Shown here: positions 41,701-54,088 of the stretch, one piece after another
Layout: each line of letters opens with the position of its first letter
Position numbering within the stretch: position 1 is the first letter of the stretch
From: Apostichopus japonicus
Taxonomy: Eukaryota; Echinodermata; Holothuroidea; Aspidochirotida; Stichopodidae
Length of the DNA: 64,000 bases
Direction of reading: 5' to 3'
Assembly (NCBI RefSeq): GCF_037975245.1
Contig: NC_092579.1
Span: 22,080,666-22,144,665, forward strand
Position numbers and translations under genes: made by a program
The notes under the pieces: generated by a model
The model's database searches: none
Told to the model about the DNA's origin: nothing
What the model saw: only the letters and a program-made list of their open reading frames with translations

Positions 41701-44700
41701 GTGGTGACTAAATTACCGCCTGTGGTGGCATTACGTCCATGTTAAAATAATGTCTGTGAAGGCTATTGTGCCGCTTCAGCTCCCGGTGCCCTACCTTCCC
41801 AACCGAGAGTTCACCTGCAATATATTAATAAAGTACCTTATTATGATTACCTTTACGTAAGGATAATTTTATATGCTAAGAAAGATCCTAAGTCTTTTAT
41901 ATCGTCGCATATAAAGCCTATGTAACAAAGCTGCTGTCTGAATAGCGTAGATGGTATCCTTTTTGGATCACGTAAACCTACAAATATATTTAATGATGCG
42001 AAAGACAGACAGCTTTTTAGTAAGACAATTATACACTCTTTCTACAATGCATATAGTCCGAAACCTCAGAAGAAGGTTCTCAGGTACGTGGTATTCCAGA
42101 ACGGGTTAGATGGGAGGTGGAGGTGTTTCTTCTCCGTACCAGTATCTACCCCTCCCTCACCTCTCTCGTGTCCAGAATCCATTAACACAACGTACACTGA
42201 GTATAACGTTACTAAGTATACAGTTGGATCTCAACCACAGCCTCAAACACTTCATCCCACATTTTGGTCACTTCTCTATACGTAGTAACGGTAACTTTTT
42301 TTAGATGAAAAACTTTGTCGGTTATAAAATGAAAGTATACTCTCAATCAAAATCAAGCAAAGTAAATTACTCGATCATGTATGCAGAAGTTTGTTAATTT
42401 TTTTTTTTGCAGGGAAGAGAGCGCCCTCTAACTTACCAGCCCTAAAAACCATGTTTCGGAGAACGTACTGTGGTACCTCTTTCCCCGTAGTATTCTCCAT
42501 ACAAGGTTTCATCTACGCTATCAGGGTAAGTCTAACAGGTCAATACGGAAGCCGAGAGGTTCGGGTATTTGGCATAGCAGGTGTGTTGCAACAAGCGAGT
42601 TTTCCAGTAAAAAATTGGCGTTTGCCCCCCCCCCCCACCCCCCAAAAAGGGTAATGTTGGTTAAATAGTTTCATCTTTTTTTAAATATTAGCAGCAGTAA
42701 AACCAAGCCTTACTTTGGTACTCTAGCTTTGAGCTTGCCGAGCGTCTGCACGCAATGACTACTGGCAGATTGATGGTGCACGCCTTCACTAGTAAATGTT
42801 ATTTAGTTAAGGCTAATGTCGTTATAATCATGTGTAACCAAGGAAGTTCTACAAGCATCTTGTGGAACCTGCTTGGTGTAACTATAGTGTAGGATCGAAA
42901 ACCGTTCCTTTCTCTCTATTTTCTTTGTGGGGGAGGGGAGGGGGGTACTATTGTGTAGTAAATAAATCACAAGGGTCAACACCTGCCCACGCATGCGTTG
43001 GAGTATTCTTTTGATGGGAATATTTGGACGGGACAAATGTGAAATGTTTTTGGTCGGAATTTTTCATTCGCTGGATCTCTGCGAATGAGCGCTAATTTTG
43101 GGAAGAAAGTACATCGTCATGGTTGTGTAATAATTTACTACACAACAGAATCATCAAAAAAGTTCAGACCATCGAAGGTGAATGCATAAGGTGGCTGCTC
43201 TCAAACCCAGCTTCACTGAAATGCTGAAAAAAATCTACCAATCATCATAATTTCAATTTTCCAAATCTTGACCATGAAATATTTTAGCAACACGAGATCC
43301 CTTTCACTGCTCACAAGTGATTAACTTACCTATAAGCTACTCTTTGGAGGCCTATAACGTGGTCTAACATTGCCTCAATTTTCGCACTTCATGTATTTCC
43401 GTTCATATAACATAGGGCTTTCCGGGGCGGTATCACGTCTGAACCAGGGAGTTATTAACCCCCCCCCCCACTTCCCCCGTCTGAACAAACCTCAGGTGCT
43501 TGACAGTTACAGTAAAAAAGTTCATCACTCTTTGCTCTCTCATTCAGCCATTAATTGTAACCGTATTTATTACAAAGACTCCTAAAGCACATCGTTGTAC
43601 AGTGGCGGCGGAACCGGGGGGGGGGGGCTTGGGGGGCTGAGAAAGTTGAGGGGGCAAATGCATGATAAGACCCCCCCCCCAATATTTACCAAGGCTCCGA
43701 AACGTACATCTGCCCATTTTTCAACACAACTTCGTCTTAGGCCAATGACTTGGGGGGGGGGGGGGGGTAGGTGCGGAGCATTGCAGCCAGAGCATTCAAA
43801 CGATATGATAATTGATTGTCTGTATCATGCCTCATCGAATATTAGTGTTTTAAATAAGAGTGTAATAAGCTAAACGCTACACTCATCAAAATTTGCGTTT
43901 ACACTACGAGTACACTCAAGGCGTGGAACATGGCTCTATGTTTAAACGCAATCAATTATTAAACGAACAAAAACACAATATTAGCATTTCACCAGTACTG
44001 TATAGGGTACATGCATTCGTGACAGTGCTTGGTTCATAGAAATTTGTTGGCAACTGCACATGGTTTTGGAATTATCCATTTGTTGACATTAAGAATGCTT
44101 TCTGTTTTTTCTTATGACATTTATTTAATTATTGCATTTAATTGCAAGTAGTAATTTACTACACTCAAAAACGTCTTTGCGAGTACACTACGAGTAATAG
44201 CTACTCTCTTAAAACACCATCGAATATACAAATTACAATGTTTTTACAGATTTTTACGTGCAATCTGAGAAATTGTAGGCTTGAGACCCATATTTTAGGG
44301 CTAGGTATTCGCAGCATAAAACACTCGGGAAGTGCCGTTTCCGGCCATCTGGGGGTTTGAAAAACCCAAAATTTTCTTGTACGCTCCGCGCCAACCGATG
44401 GTGGCGCTCCGCTTAGATAGTCTCCACACATTAGCCCCCCCCCCCCCAATAATTTTCCCGTTCCGCCGCGCCTGTTGTTGTAACTATAATTACTTATTGT
44501 GTATAACATTTCTTGTTGTACAGGGGTATCTCTTTTGGAAAGCGAAAGACGGCAAACTCTTGACAGCGAGAGATGGGAAGAAAGTATCGACCCAATGGAA
44601 CGACTTACCTGTTAATATAAAAGCTGCATATGCAAGACCAGACGGAACAGTATTATTTTTTAAAGGTGAGATGTTTCTCCGTCATTTACTGTGATATAAT

Positions 44701-45947
44701 GTTACCAGGGGAAGTTGGTGGGGGGGGTGTGGGGTGATGAAGGGGAGGGGTCATGGGCATAGGTGGCTGGTCACTATAGAACTACTTTTTAAAGGCGAGT
44801 TTTGTTTTATAATTAGGGGAATTCACCCAACAGTTCCACATTTCTTTCCCATTTATATTTTAATATTTACAAAACATGACACTACATCAACTTTACTGAT
44901 ATATAACACAACGTGGGAGGGGGCCGGGGGTAAAAGCCTTGCATACTCGCTCTTTATAATTTCTCTCTGAGGTTTTGATGATTTTGTATTCACGCTTAAG
45001 CCTGTATAATAATGCGTTCTGATTGGTTCTTTTTTTCCCCCACAGGTAATAACTACTGGAAATACAACGGTCCTTATAGAATAGTCGGTTATCCGAGACC
45101 GATTAGTGACTTCGGTTTGAAACAACACGTGGACGGTATCGTTGCAGTTGGATCAAGAACATATTTCTTCCACGGCAAGAAAGTCTCAAAATATATCGAA
45201 TCTAAAGGAAGGCTAGCCCCGGGTTATCCAAAGCCAATCAGCAAAGTATTCTCCGGCCTACCGAAGACAATTACCAATGCATTTACATATACAGATGGTG
45301 AGTTATGACTTGCATGGACATGGCAAGCCGGGAGATTTGGAGAAGTGTGTGTGTTGGGGGGGGGGGGGGTTGATGGGAAGATCAGGGGGGCGTGAGCAAG
45401 TTGGATGAGGTGGGTTGCTAGCGTCGTCACTCAATTTATTTCACCACCAACTGTTATTCTCTGGGATTTGCAAAAGACACCCGATTTATTTCGTAGCCTT
45501 TATAAGGGAATGTTTTACAACACGAAGATTTCCATGAGAGAAAATAAAGAGACAGGGATGAGAGGGGGGGGGGGGGAGTGAGGGTGTAGTGTAGTAGACG
45601 TGGAATCGCGTCATTCAGTAATTCCTGAGTCGCGTCATTCAGTAATTCCTAAAATTAATAAACGGTCTTCTTAGTGTATGCAATCGCAACCCAGTCAAAA
45701 AAAGGGGGAAGGGGTGGGGAAAGAGGAGAGAATGGAACTGTACGTTATCAAAATGAGAAACGAGTCTACTTCAATTATTTATAGTTAATTGCTGGTTTTT
45801 CTTCCCATCCTGTTTTTCTTTTAAGGTCAAGCATACATACTTCATGAGAAGAAATATTACAGGGTGAACCCTAGATTACGGAGACCAGACTGGGGATATC
45901 CGAGGGATTTCACCATAGATTTCATGGGTTGTTCGGACACGGTTTAG
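35797..45947 (+). CDS. Secreted hemopexin-type matrix metalloproteinase, 8 coding exons
   Basis: Zinc endopeptidase of the MMP (M10A) family, expected to cleave extracellular matrix. Exons: 35797-35934, 37251-37552, 40242-40552, 41289-41444, 42413-42525, 44524-44665, 45046-45297 and 45826-45947. Together they form 1,536 bases, 511 residues, with every junction GT-AG and in phase. Order: hydrophobic signal peptide (~1-24); propeptide with cysteine switch ARCGFSD (105-111, Cys107; family consensus PRCGVPD); furin-type RVRR (126-129); catalytic domain with HEIGHALGLLH (His260, Glu261, His264, His270) and Met-turn Met278; a short ~18-residue hinge; hemopexin domain bracketed by Cys322 and Cys507. 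No transmembrane segment or GPI signal follows, so a soluble protein is expected. The furin site implies intracellular activation, as known for MMP-11, MMP-28 and MT-MMPs. Orthology to a numbered vertebrate MMP cannot be settled here. Promoter not identified. Confidence 0.96.
36061..36880 (-). pseudogene. 5'-truncated LINE fragment in MMP intron 1
   Basis: Lies opposite to MMP. Broken frames match the C-terminal part of a CR1/L2-type non-LTR reverse transcriptase. A KTKEMVIDFRKS block then KYLG occurs around 36,840-36,720. WYRGVENASKESKHRIEAI follows near 36,560-36,510, then RDEDHPLRVLLDRAVIPRSG near 36,410-36,340. Frames shift at least once between the blocks. The 3' end is a GATCTTATCTTATCTTAC tail at 36,061-36,078. 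The core RT motifs are missing, so it is a dead truncated copy. The clade assignment is by recollection of typical residues. Confidence 0.82.
37826..37893. mobile_element. Solitary TE end in MMP intron 2
   Basis: A C-rich segment ends CTAGCTACGCCACTG, the inverse of a CAGTGGCGTAGC-type hAT terminal repeat. No matching left end is found nearby, so it is a fragment or one end of a degraded copy. Near 39670 a similar lone end, CATGGGCGGATCCGGAGG, occurs in the same intron. Confidence 0.45.
43600..44474 (-). mobile_element. hAT-like TIR element, family B, in MMP intron 5
   Basis: The 875-bp element begins CAGTGGCGGCGGAACCGGGG and ends CCCGTTCCGCCGCGCCTG, an imperfect inverse. The 8-bp flanks are TCGTTGTA (43592-43599) and TTGTTGTA (44475-44482), with one mismatch. 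It carries the same GC-rich core as family A (44379-44420, reversed), although its TIRs differ. Poly-G/C runs mark both ends, and no transposase frame is recognised. Its right edge lies only about 50 bases before MMP exon 6, leaving the pyrimidine tract and TACAG acceptor intact. Confidence 0.85.
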
Positions 45948-46338
45948 GAGATCGGATGGTATAAATAGAGACCGTCGGAAGGCGTATGTCAGACCTATAC
46001 AATTAAGGCCTATGAAGGGTCAGGCCCATTGGAGGGAGTTTGTTCCAGTCATGCTGCAGGCCACTTGCTGCCCTGTTGAATGGCGTTGTAAGGTTAACCC
46101 GCGACGTGGGTTATTGACTTGAGCTGGTATACAGCATAGAAATGATTCATGGGTTCACTCAGTGTGACGGATTGAGCTAAGAGACAATGCATACTACAGC
46201 AAAGGCAGTATATGAAACAAGTCCATATTCTGTACTTCAATGAAATAGAAACTTCACAAGTGAAATATCAAAGGAAAATCAAGCGAGACATTAAAGCATA
46301 TTCACGTTATTGTTACTTCGCATATAAGGCCGGCACGA

Positions 46339-46344
46339 AATAAA
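46339..46344 (+). terminator. Poly(A) signal AATAAA for MMP
   Basis: The first AATAAA after the MMP stop codon (45947), about 390 bases downstream. A plausible 3' end signal, not tested. Confidence 0.55.
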
Positions 46345-46794
46345 CATTTGGCATGACTTCTTCAATTTTATCACAAATAGGACACTTTTAGAGTAATACA
46401 CGTCACCAATGATGTCGTTTACTGAGTTAGCTTATTTTTTTTTTGTTAGAGAGAGAAGGCAGAAAACTGGCCTTGTTAAGTTGTGAGTGGAAATCGCACC
46501 CTGCACTGTCTTTACTACAAGTCGAGTATCTTACGTATCTTACACTGAATCTGGTTTTCAACTTGCAAGAACGTACTGGCGGCAATAAGGTTGTTGACTA
46601 TAATATTCCATTGCTTCTCGGACTGTATCGAGTTAGCATATTTGATATGTACAAAACTCTGATATCGGAGTGTAACGAGTTACGTTGGGTGTAAGTAGCA
46701 GAATAAAGTTGGAACTTCCCATCGTGGGGGGATGGGTTCGTGTGAGGAGGGAGGGGTGTCATTGTCTCCTTAACTCGTTCGATAGTCTTAACTC

Positions 46795-47060
46795 TCCATA
46801 TCGTGACGGATACTCGACATCATCAATGATACTTCCATATCGTCAATGATACTTCATATACTATCCAAGATACATCCATTTCGTGAAGGAGACTCCACAT
46901 CGTCGTGTAGGATACTCCACATCGTGAAGGGTACTCCCATATCAACAAGAATACGCCCATTTCGCCAAGGATACACCCATATCAACGAGGATACGCCAAT
47001 TTCGCCAAGGATGCTCCCATGTCGACAAGGATACGATGAACATATCGACAAAGATATCGT
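46795..47060. repeat. Minisatellite of ~21-22 bp units
   Basis: Imperfect units of the type GGATACNCCCATATCGNCAA recur across the block (variants with ATTTCGCCAAGGATAC and ATATCAACAAGAATACG). Copies diverge towards the left end. Confidence 0.8.
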
Positions 47061-49399
47061 TTTCATGGGTCGTCAAAACTGCCACGTTCCATGAGTCGAA
47101 AGACCCAGATGTAACCTTTTTGAGAAAACATTCTCAAATCAACCAAGATTTCCTACAGTACTAATATTGAAATTCGAAAAGCAATAACTAATGCCAATTA
47201 GGAAACCAGCAACATTTATAAGTTAGTACTGAAAATTACATTGAAAAAAAAATAAAAACATAAATAAAAAGGGAATCCTACTTATTGGTTTACAAGACTG
47301 GCAGTATATTTGTGCTAGTGGCCAAAATTTGTCACGCTCGCTTAAAATTCATTTATATGTGATTTTGAACAAATTAAGTTACTGTTTTTTTTTTGTCAGA
47401 AACTTATTGGAGGAAAATCACTTTCGGGTTGAACAGTGACGGTGGATTCTCTAATTTTACTAATTGATATGTACAGCAACTGGAAAATGTCAGTAGGTGC
47501 TGGCTAATAGTAATAATTTGTTTGGTAAGAGGTAATAGTGTGAACTTCTCATATGTACAGTTTATTTATTTTATTTTTCGTTAGTCTATCTTATTCTCTT
47601 TACATCATTGTATTTAACTACTTAGTCATGTTCTAGCCTGAATGATGCTGCAACCTACATTAATTCTATTTTATAAAAGGAAAGAATATGCAGTCTACTG
47701 CCAATAAGAACTTGTCATGTCACATATATACACTGCCTCCTCCACTTACCCCCTCCCTCCCCCTATCACACTCACCCACTCCCTCGCCACTCTCACAGGC
47801 CTTTCAATATCTTTGTTTTTTCTTCTTTAATTTCTCACGGTTCATCTTATCCAAAATCAAACATTTTTTAAAGTAACCATTGGGCCATGACCTCTTCATT
47901 ATTTTAACATTAAAAATAAAAGAGGCCCGTCCTCTGGCCTGCTGTGGTGTCTTATTTGTAGTGATTGCATCAAGTAAGGCAAATTCACTCACTTGTAAAT
48001 ATTACAAAATATATTAATACGAAACATTGTAAACTGGTCGTTGCCTCAGTAAATTTACTACAGAACTTACCGTTTGGTCTAAAAAACAACTATTTTGAGA
48101 TTTTCTTTTTCATTTCTTTCCTTCTTTTTTTGTTGTTGTGTTGTACTTTACATTGTATAGCTTATGGTAAACATGGATCCCGAAATCTAATCATAGACAT
48201 TTAGGTTATCAAAGTTGGAGAGGCAACCAGTAGAGGGTAGTTGGGGGGGGGGGGGGTGGTGGTAACCTACACCTACTCTTCACCCATACAGGCACCCTCT
48301 CGCCCACCATACTCCTGGTTCATCTACAAAGATTGGTGTATTGGAGTTAGTTAACTTCTTTGCAAAGAGAAAATAAGAGAAAAACACAATTAATTGAAAC
48401 GAAGAGAAACAAAAGTAAATCGAAACAAATGAAAAAGTTAGAAAACTCAAAAAGAATTAATCTGGCAAATTGCATATTTATTTAAAGGCTGCAAAATGTA
48501 CTCATTGTCCTGCTTTGCTAATTTAAATCCTAAAATGTTGTAATTTTAGTCAAATTTTCAGTTCTCCTTTGTTCTGCTAATTTTTTTTTATTCGTCTTAA
48601 AATTATTTATTCTTCCACACAGGAGAAAGGATGTGTCAAACATACCTGTATTTTCTCATATGAACAACAGTAAAACTTCTTTTTTACTATGTCTTTATAA
48701 TACTGAAAATAAAAATAAATAAACAAGACAAAAACAGTAAATCCAAAGATGTATTTATGATGACAATTTTGCTGTTAACTGTAAAAAAACACAATTTGAC
48801 CAAAATCATAATTACTGTTGAAATTAATATACTCCTTTTTCACTTATAGTCATTCCATTAATGTATTAAGTCTGTTAGTACAGAAATGTTTTGTGTGTTA
48901 GACTGGTTTATTTGCAAGGAGACACCAAACCAACCATCATCATTGATCTATGTGATAGAGATAACTTCCCCAAAACAGCTAAGAATCAACTTATTCTATT
49001 CGGGAGATGATCGCAGGTTTAGCGTTTCTTCACATATAAGACTTTATCAAGTCTAAACATGACATCATCTGATGTCACTTTTTCTGTATTTATTAGAATG
49101 TTTATTTCTGTATATGGAGATGTGATTTGCAAATGCAGAATGTAAAATATTGAACCTAATAACGAGACCTAATGATCACATCGGTCTCAACTTTCCAGTC
49201 TCAAAATTAGAATCCAGCAGAAGGATAGCTCTTTCACAAAGATCACTGTCATTTTTAAAGCCAGTGACTATATACTTGTGTGTTTGTGTCCACTTTTAAC
49301 TCTTTATTTGCTGTATCAATGTGTAGCCACTTTGACCAATATGTGTGATGTCATAGTGCAACCAGGCAGAGTTTCTTCAAAATGTCAAGGCTAAAGTAA
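47061..49399. other. Spacer, nothing assigned
   Basis: AT-rich sequence with no exon or bounded repeat recognised. A G-run lies at 48241-48256. Open frames are short and lack coding character. Confidence 0.4.
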
Positions 49400-49640
49400 A
49401 AACCGCACTGAATTGATTTGGACACTAGAAGGACCAAGGAGACGAGGCAGGCCAAAGACAATACGGTGACGTACAGCGGTAAAGGAGAGAATGCAAGACA
49501 AGATCCGGGACGGAAGCATGAGCTGCAATAGCAGAGGATGAGGATGGAGTTATTGGAATGGAGATGGATAAACCGGTCGCAAAGGGATCATCGCGGCTCT
49601 CCTGGAATGAACGCCAGTGATAGGACGCTATGGAAACTTA
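49400..49640 (+). pseudogene. Degenerate LINE reverse-transcriptase 3' end
   Basis: Translation gives TLEGPRRRGRPKTIR followed by a stop, then frames resembling RTAVKERMQDKIRD, GWS-WN and AALLE. This is the tail seen after the reverse transcriptase of RTE-type and related LINEs (T-x-E-G-x-R-x-R-G-R-P-x-x-T-W, then W-x-x-A-x-D-R-x-x-W). Several stops show it is inactive. The family is inferred from this motif only. Confidence 0.6.
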
Positions 49641-51448
49641 AAACGAAGGAATCTTGTATTATATGACATCTCTGACGTAAGAAAGAAATGAGCACAGACG
49701 AAACGGATCAGGACCGAAAAAATATATATATTCAAAGTTCAAGCACTAGTTCATTTGTAATGACAGATTTAGACTTGCTCAAGTCATTTTGTCTCACATA
49801 TTGAATGACAACAGTTCCCTGATATCTCACAACTGCGAAACTGGCTTTTCTGTTTGGGAGGAGTTATCAGTTTCAACTCTACCACATAGGTAACTTTGGG
49901 TCTGACCAAGGGAGGGAGGTGTACACATCGCTATAAAATGTTTTAATAATTGTAGTTGGAACTTATGTCTTCTGTAAGTCTGGTACCCTGTATGATTAGT
50001 AATCACTACCTTAGACCCAGGAACATAACTACCAACATTGCCAATGGTGAGTCATGTTGTGTAAGTGTGATTTTTTTTCTGGGGGTGTATTTTTATATTT
50101 TGGGTTCCTTTCTTATCTTTTAATTAATTTAAATAGGTCCTGTACGCTACCCAGATCAAGTGAAACACATTGAAATATGTACGTAAGAACTGTATGAGGT
50201 AACTTTCACTTGTTAATTGTTACTCTGCTTGAGAACGTTATGTCCCTAAGACAAGTGAGAAAGAATAAAATGTATAATTTTAAATTTTGTCCAAATACTT
50301 TATGATATTAACAAATGTCTCTCTGTATTGTACATCTGGTTTAAGATAAAAGAGTCTAAAAAATTGAACCTTTGAAGGATAAACTTCTCTTTCAAATGTT
50401 TCTTTTTTACCAGTTAACAATTGGTTGAAAAAGGTAGCTATAGAGTTCCATCTGACAGGGGAAGTGAGGGGTGGGGGGGGTGGGTATGGGAATATTGATG
50501 CTTATACTTCCTATGATCAATACAGATGTGTAACGACTCTTCTTGTATGCATTCCTGTATAATTAATGTGTTCAATCATATCTACTCCTTTTGTCTACAA
50601 ACAATGTAAAATAAATAGAACTGTAGTAATCCTTTCTATGAAGTCTACTAGATCTACAATTGTTTGCACTCAGCTGATCAAGATTTGTTTTATCTTGTGT
50701 GTGGCCCTGTACCAAGATAAATCTTGTAACCTTGTTATGAGAAACATTTTCTTATACCTCCATTGAACTAATGACTTTCTGGGAGATTCCCTGTCTCAAT
50801 CCATTAATCTGGGAATAATTTAGGTAATATTTGAGGGGCAAAACAAATTTCTACTTTCTTGTTCTATTTTCCCATTTTTTCCTTTCTGCTACATTGCTAT
50901 CCTGCTAGGACTCTCTGCAAGACTATACTTCTCCACCTAATCGACCATTGAATCCACCATCGAAAAGATTCCAAATTTGAGTTTAAAATGTTGAATTGGA
51001 AGCCACCCAACGTGTAAGTTGTAATCCATAAGCCCTTGCAGGTTTCTCCCACATTTGTGGTCGCTTAAGCGTCGTAAAATAACTGCTGATTATAGTTACC
51101 AGCAACGTGAGGTACAGCGGTACCCAAAGCTGCTCCCAGGTAGAGTACCGCAGAACCTGGCTCCATGTGAATGTTGTCTCTACCGCCGAGGACGATATTA
51201 AAAGTTCTTTGTAGAAAATGTGTCATACATCTTTACACTTATGTGTCAAAATGTGTCCATTTATGCACTGTAGGTTGATATGCCTCCCCACTTCTTTCAC
51301 AGCGATCTTCTTTCCAAATAAAAGAATAAAAACTCCTCGCTGATAAATTATAAAAAACAGTCTAAAAGCAAAATTCAAAGTTTAGAACAAGAAGATTTTA
51401 AGGAAGGGATAAATTCTACCTGAGATGGATTTTGTTTATTGGGCAGTA
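49641..51448. other. Spacer between MMP and NTHL1 3' ends
   Basis: AT-rich, with no gene recognised and a G-run at 50474-50481. The rightmost part should contain the NTHL1 3' untranslated region. Confidence 0.4.
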
Positions 51449-54088
51449 TCATGAGGGCTTGGACTTTTTCGCTGGACTCTTTTTCGGACTTTTGACGACT
51501 CCTTTCCCATGAGGACAAATCTTTCGATTTAAGCATTCGTGGCATCTTGGTCCCACTGGAAGACATACTTGTTGACCAAAGCCAACCATCAAAACATTTA
51601 TCTCTCTCCATTTGTCCCTACAAGGGAAGAAATGAGAAAAAGAAAAAAAAAAGTGAAAAAGAATGATTTAGTACTTGATTGACATCTGCAAGGCTTGGTC
51701 TCTGGGTTTGTGTAGGATTTTGATACTTGATTCATGTCATTTATTTGATTGTTTCCATAGATTATGGTGAAATGCTGACAAATGTCTACACACTTAAAAA
51801 GGATCCTTATTAAATAATTGAAAGAGAAATTTACACCCGTGAATCAAATTCATTCTAACTCGATTAAAGTTTACTGAGAAATATAGTTCTGTACAATACT
51901 ATACAAAACTGTGTATTTCAGGGCAAAATACTCTTCTTTTCACATGTGTTGCTACTGAAGCAATATTCAAAACATTTTATCAAAACAACCACCCCCCAAC
52001 TCCCACTCATCACAAAGTTACCTTGGTAACCACTTCTCTACAGCCTTCCTAGTATCCTCTGGCTGTTTGGTTGGTTTCTGGACCCACTTCAATCGATTAC
52101 AGATCCTGTGAACGTGAGTGTCTACACCTATACCAGTTAGTTCTCCCCATGCCACATCCATCACTATGTGGGCCATCTTTGGTCCAACACCTGGCAGCTG
52201 TACCAACTCTCTTAATGTCGGTGGAATGTCAGAGTCATACTTTTGTTCCAATATTTTGGTGGTGTTTTTAATGAAAATTATTTTTTTCTGTTCAAAACGA
52301 GAGAGAGAGAGAAAACATTTGAGGTATATCAAGCATACACAAAAAAGTTTACAATTGATGGGTAGATGTGAAGGCGGTTGAGGGACAGGGCTGGTCAAGA
52401 GATCTGCTGAGATAAATTTTGTATCATTTCTACAAAGACCCGGGTAAAATTTTTAGACTCTGGTCTTATCCACTTCTTTGCAGTAAAATGTAATTAAAAT
52501 TCCTTCAAAGAGTCATAAGATACATTATGTCCACACAAGCAAAGAAAGTACATGTAAACGACAAATGTAAAATTATTTCATAAAAATATGAACCATTGTT
52601 AGGTATTGTGCTGGCTATCTGAGTAGAACAAGAGAGATAAGTCTTCCAGAACAAAGTAAGCCGACACTCGGCCTGATCTCATATTTTATGGGGAAAGGGG
52701 TTGGTGGTGGGGAGGGGGGAGGAGATTTCTTTGTATCAATTAACACTACAGTTTCTTGGTAATATTGAAAATGATCCAATCTGTTTTATTTTACAAGGGT
52801 ATGGGAACAGGGGTGGGGGGTGGAGGATTGTCCATTTTGCAATGCAAATGTTTACATATATGCTAAACTCAGTGAGTTTTCTGGAAATTACAACCACTTT
52901 TTACACTTCTCCAGAAGCTTTGAGTGATCAAACATGCAGGTGATTTCCTAGCCAATTAAACTGTAAATAACCACAGACAACCTTACCAGAAGATACACTT
53001 AAAAGTTTGTAAAGTTAAACATAAGTATTAATTTATACAGACTACAGTACCTTCCAAAATCCAACTGGGTAGATAAGGTCCCCCAGTTTCTTGTCTGAAG
53101 TTTGTAGGATGCTTGGAACACTGAGACCGTGTGTCCGTAGCTTCATCATCGCCGCTGACGTGACCTGATCTTTGGTTTGACTAGACAGCATCAATGAAAT
53201 GAGAACCTGGTACCTTCTGACCTGGTAAATGTGTGTAAAAGGGTAAGTGAAACAACAGTCTGAGAATCTGATGAGGTTATTGGAGAGGGGTATAGGGATT
53301 GACTTGTTACAGGGTGATACGCCATACCCATGATGCAATATTTTCTATGCATTTCCAGCCATTCAAATTCAACTGCTTTCCCAATGTCCCAACTTCCCCT
53401 GTCCCTAAACCCACATCCACCTTCACCTAATCTCAGTTATATTTTAGTTCAGCTTCAAACCGTAGCTTTCTGTCAATTTTGTATATATGTGTTGGCATGG
53501 TGACATTCCGGTTGCATTGATATAGGTCATATTCCACTTGCTTAAGTTATATGATAATAATTTTCTTTTCCACTTTCTCTTCCTTCCTGTCCTGATATAC
53601 CCATCTCTTAAACCATCCACTCCTCTTTCCTCTTAATATTTATTGAATAAAAGGTAATCCTGTTTTACCTTTGGATCAGCATCATCATCTTGTAATTTAT
53701 TACAACCCATCACATCAACAGGAGCATCTTTATTCTTTCTCATCTCATGCATATTCAGCAACTGTTCTTTCCAGTTAAGAGGCTCCCAAGGGGTTTCCTC
53801 TGAATGTTCTCTCGGCTCTTTCTTCACTTTAACCTCAGTTTCATATTGGATCGGTACATGTTTCCTCTTAACTACGTTCTTCACAGCAGTGTCGTCTGGA
53901 TCGCTCTTAATTTTAGGCTTTAGTCTTGAGAGCTGGACTCTGTCACCTTCGGACAATGTTTCCTGTGGCTGATTTTTCATCTTCTCCTCTGATCTTGAAA
54001 ATTTTGACCTAGTCATCCTTGAAGTATGAGAAAAGTAGGAAGACACAACCTCTCCAAGAGCCTCTGTCAGTGTTCCAGCTTTTTTCAT
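51449..54088 (-). CDS. NTHL1: Endonuclease III-like protein 1 (bifunctional DNA glycosylase/AP lyase)
   Basis: Removes oxidised pyrimidines from DNA and nicks the resulting abasic site, starting base excision repair in nucleus and mitochondria. Coding exons on the minus strand: 54088-53669, 53221-53051, 52287-52022 and 51617-51449, all GT-AG, giving 341 residues (human about 304-312). Residues ~1-110 are polar and Lys/Glu-rich. The glycosylase core starts at [17 protein letters not shown]. Catalytic Lys157 lies in SSQTKDQVT, the helix-hairpin-helix in [10 protein letters not shown] (228-237) and catalytic Asp253 in VDTHVHR. A [4Fe-4S] loop has Cys304, 311, 314 and 320 (C-x6-C-x2-C-x5-C). A Lys-rich tail ([14 protein letters not shown]) extends past the cluster. 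The ATG follows an acceptor by one base, so a 5' non-coding exon is expected. An AATAAA lies 9 bases after the stop. Confidence 0.97.

Noticed and set aside
51375-51611. 78-codon minus-strand frame over the last NTHL1 exon
   Set aside because: It is out of frame; the true frame in the same bases gives the iron-sulphur loop.
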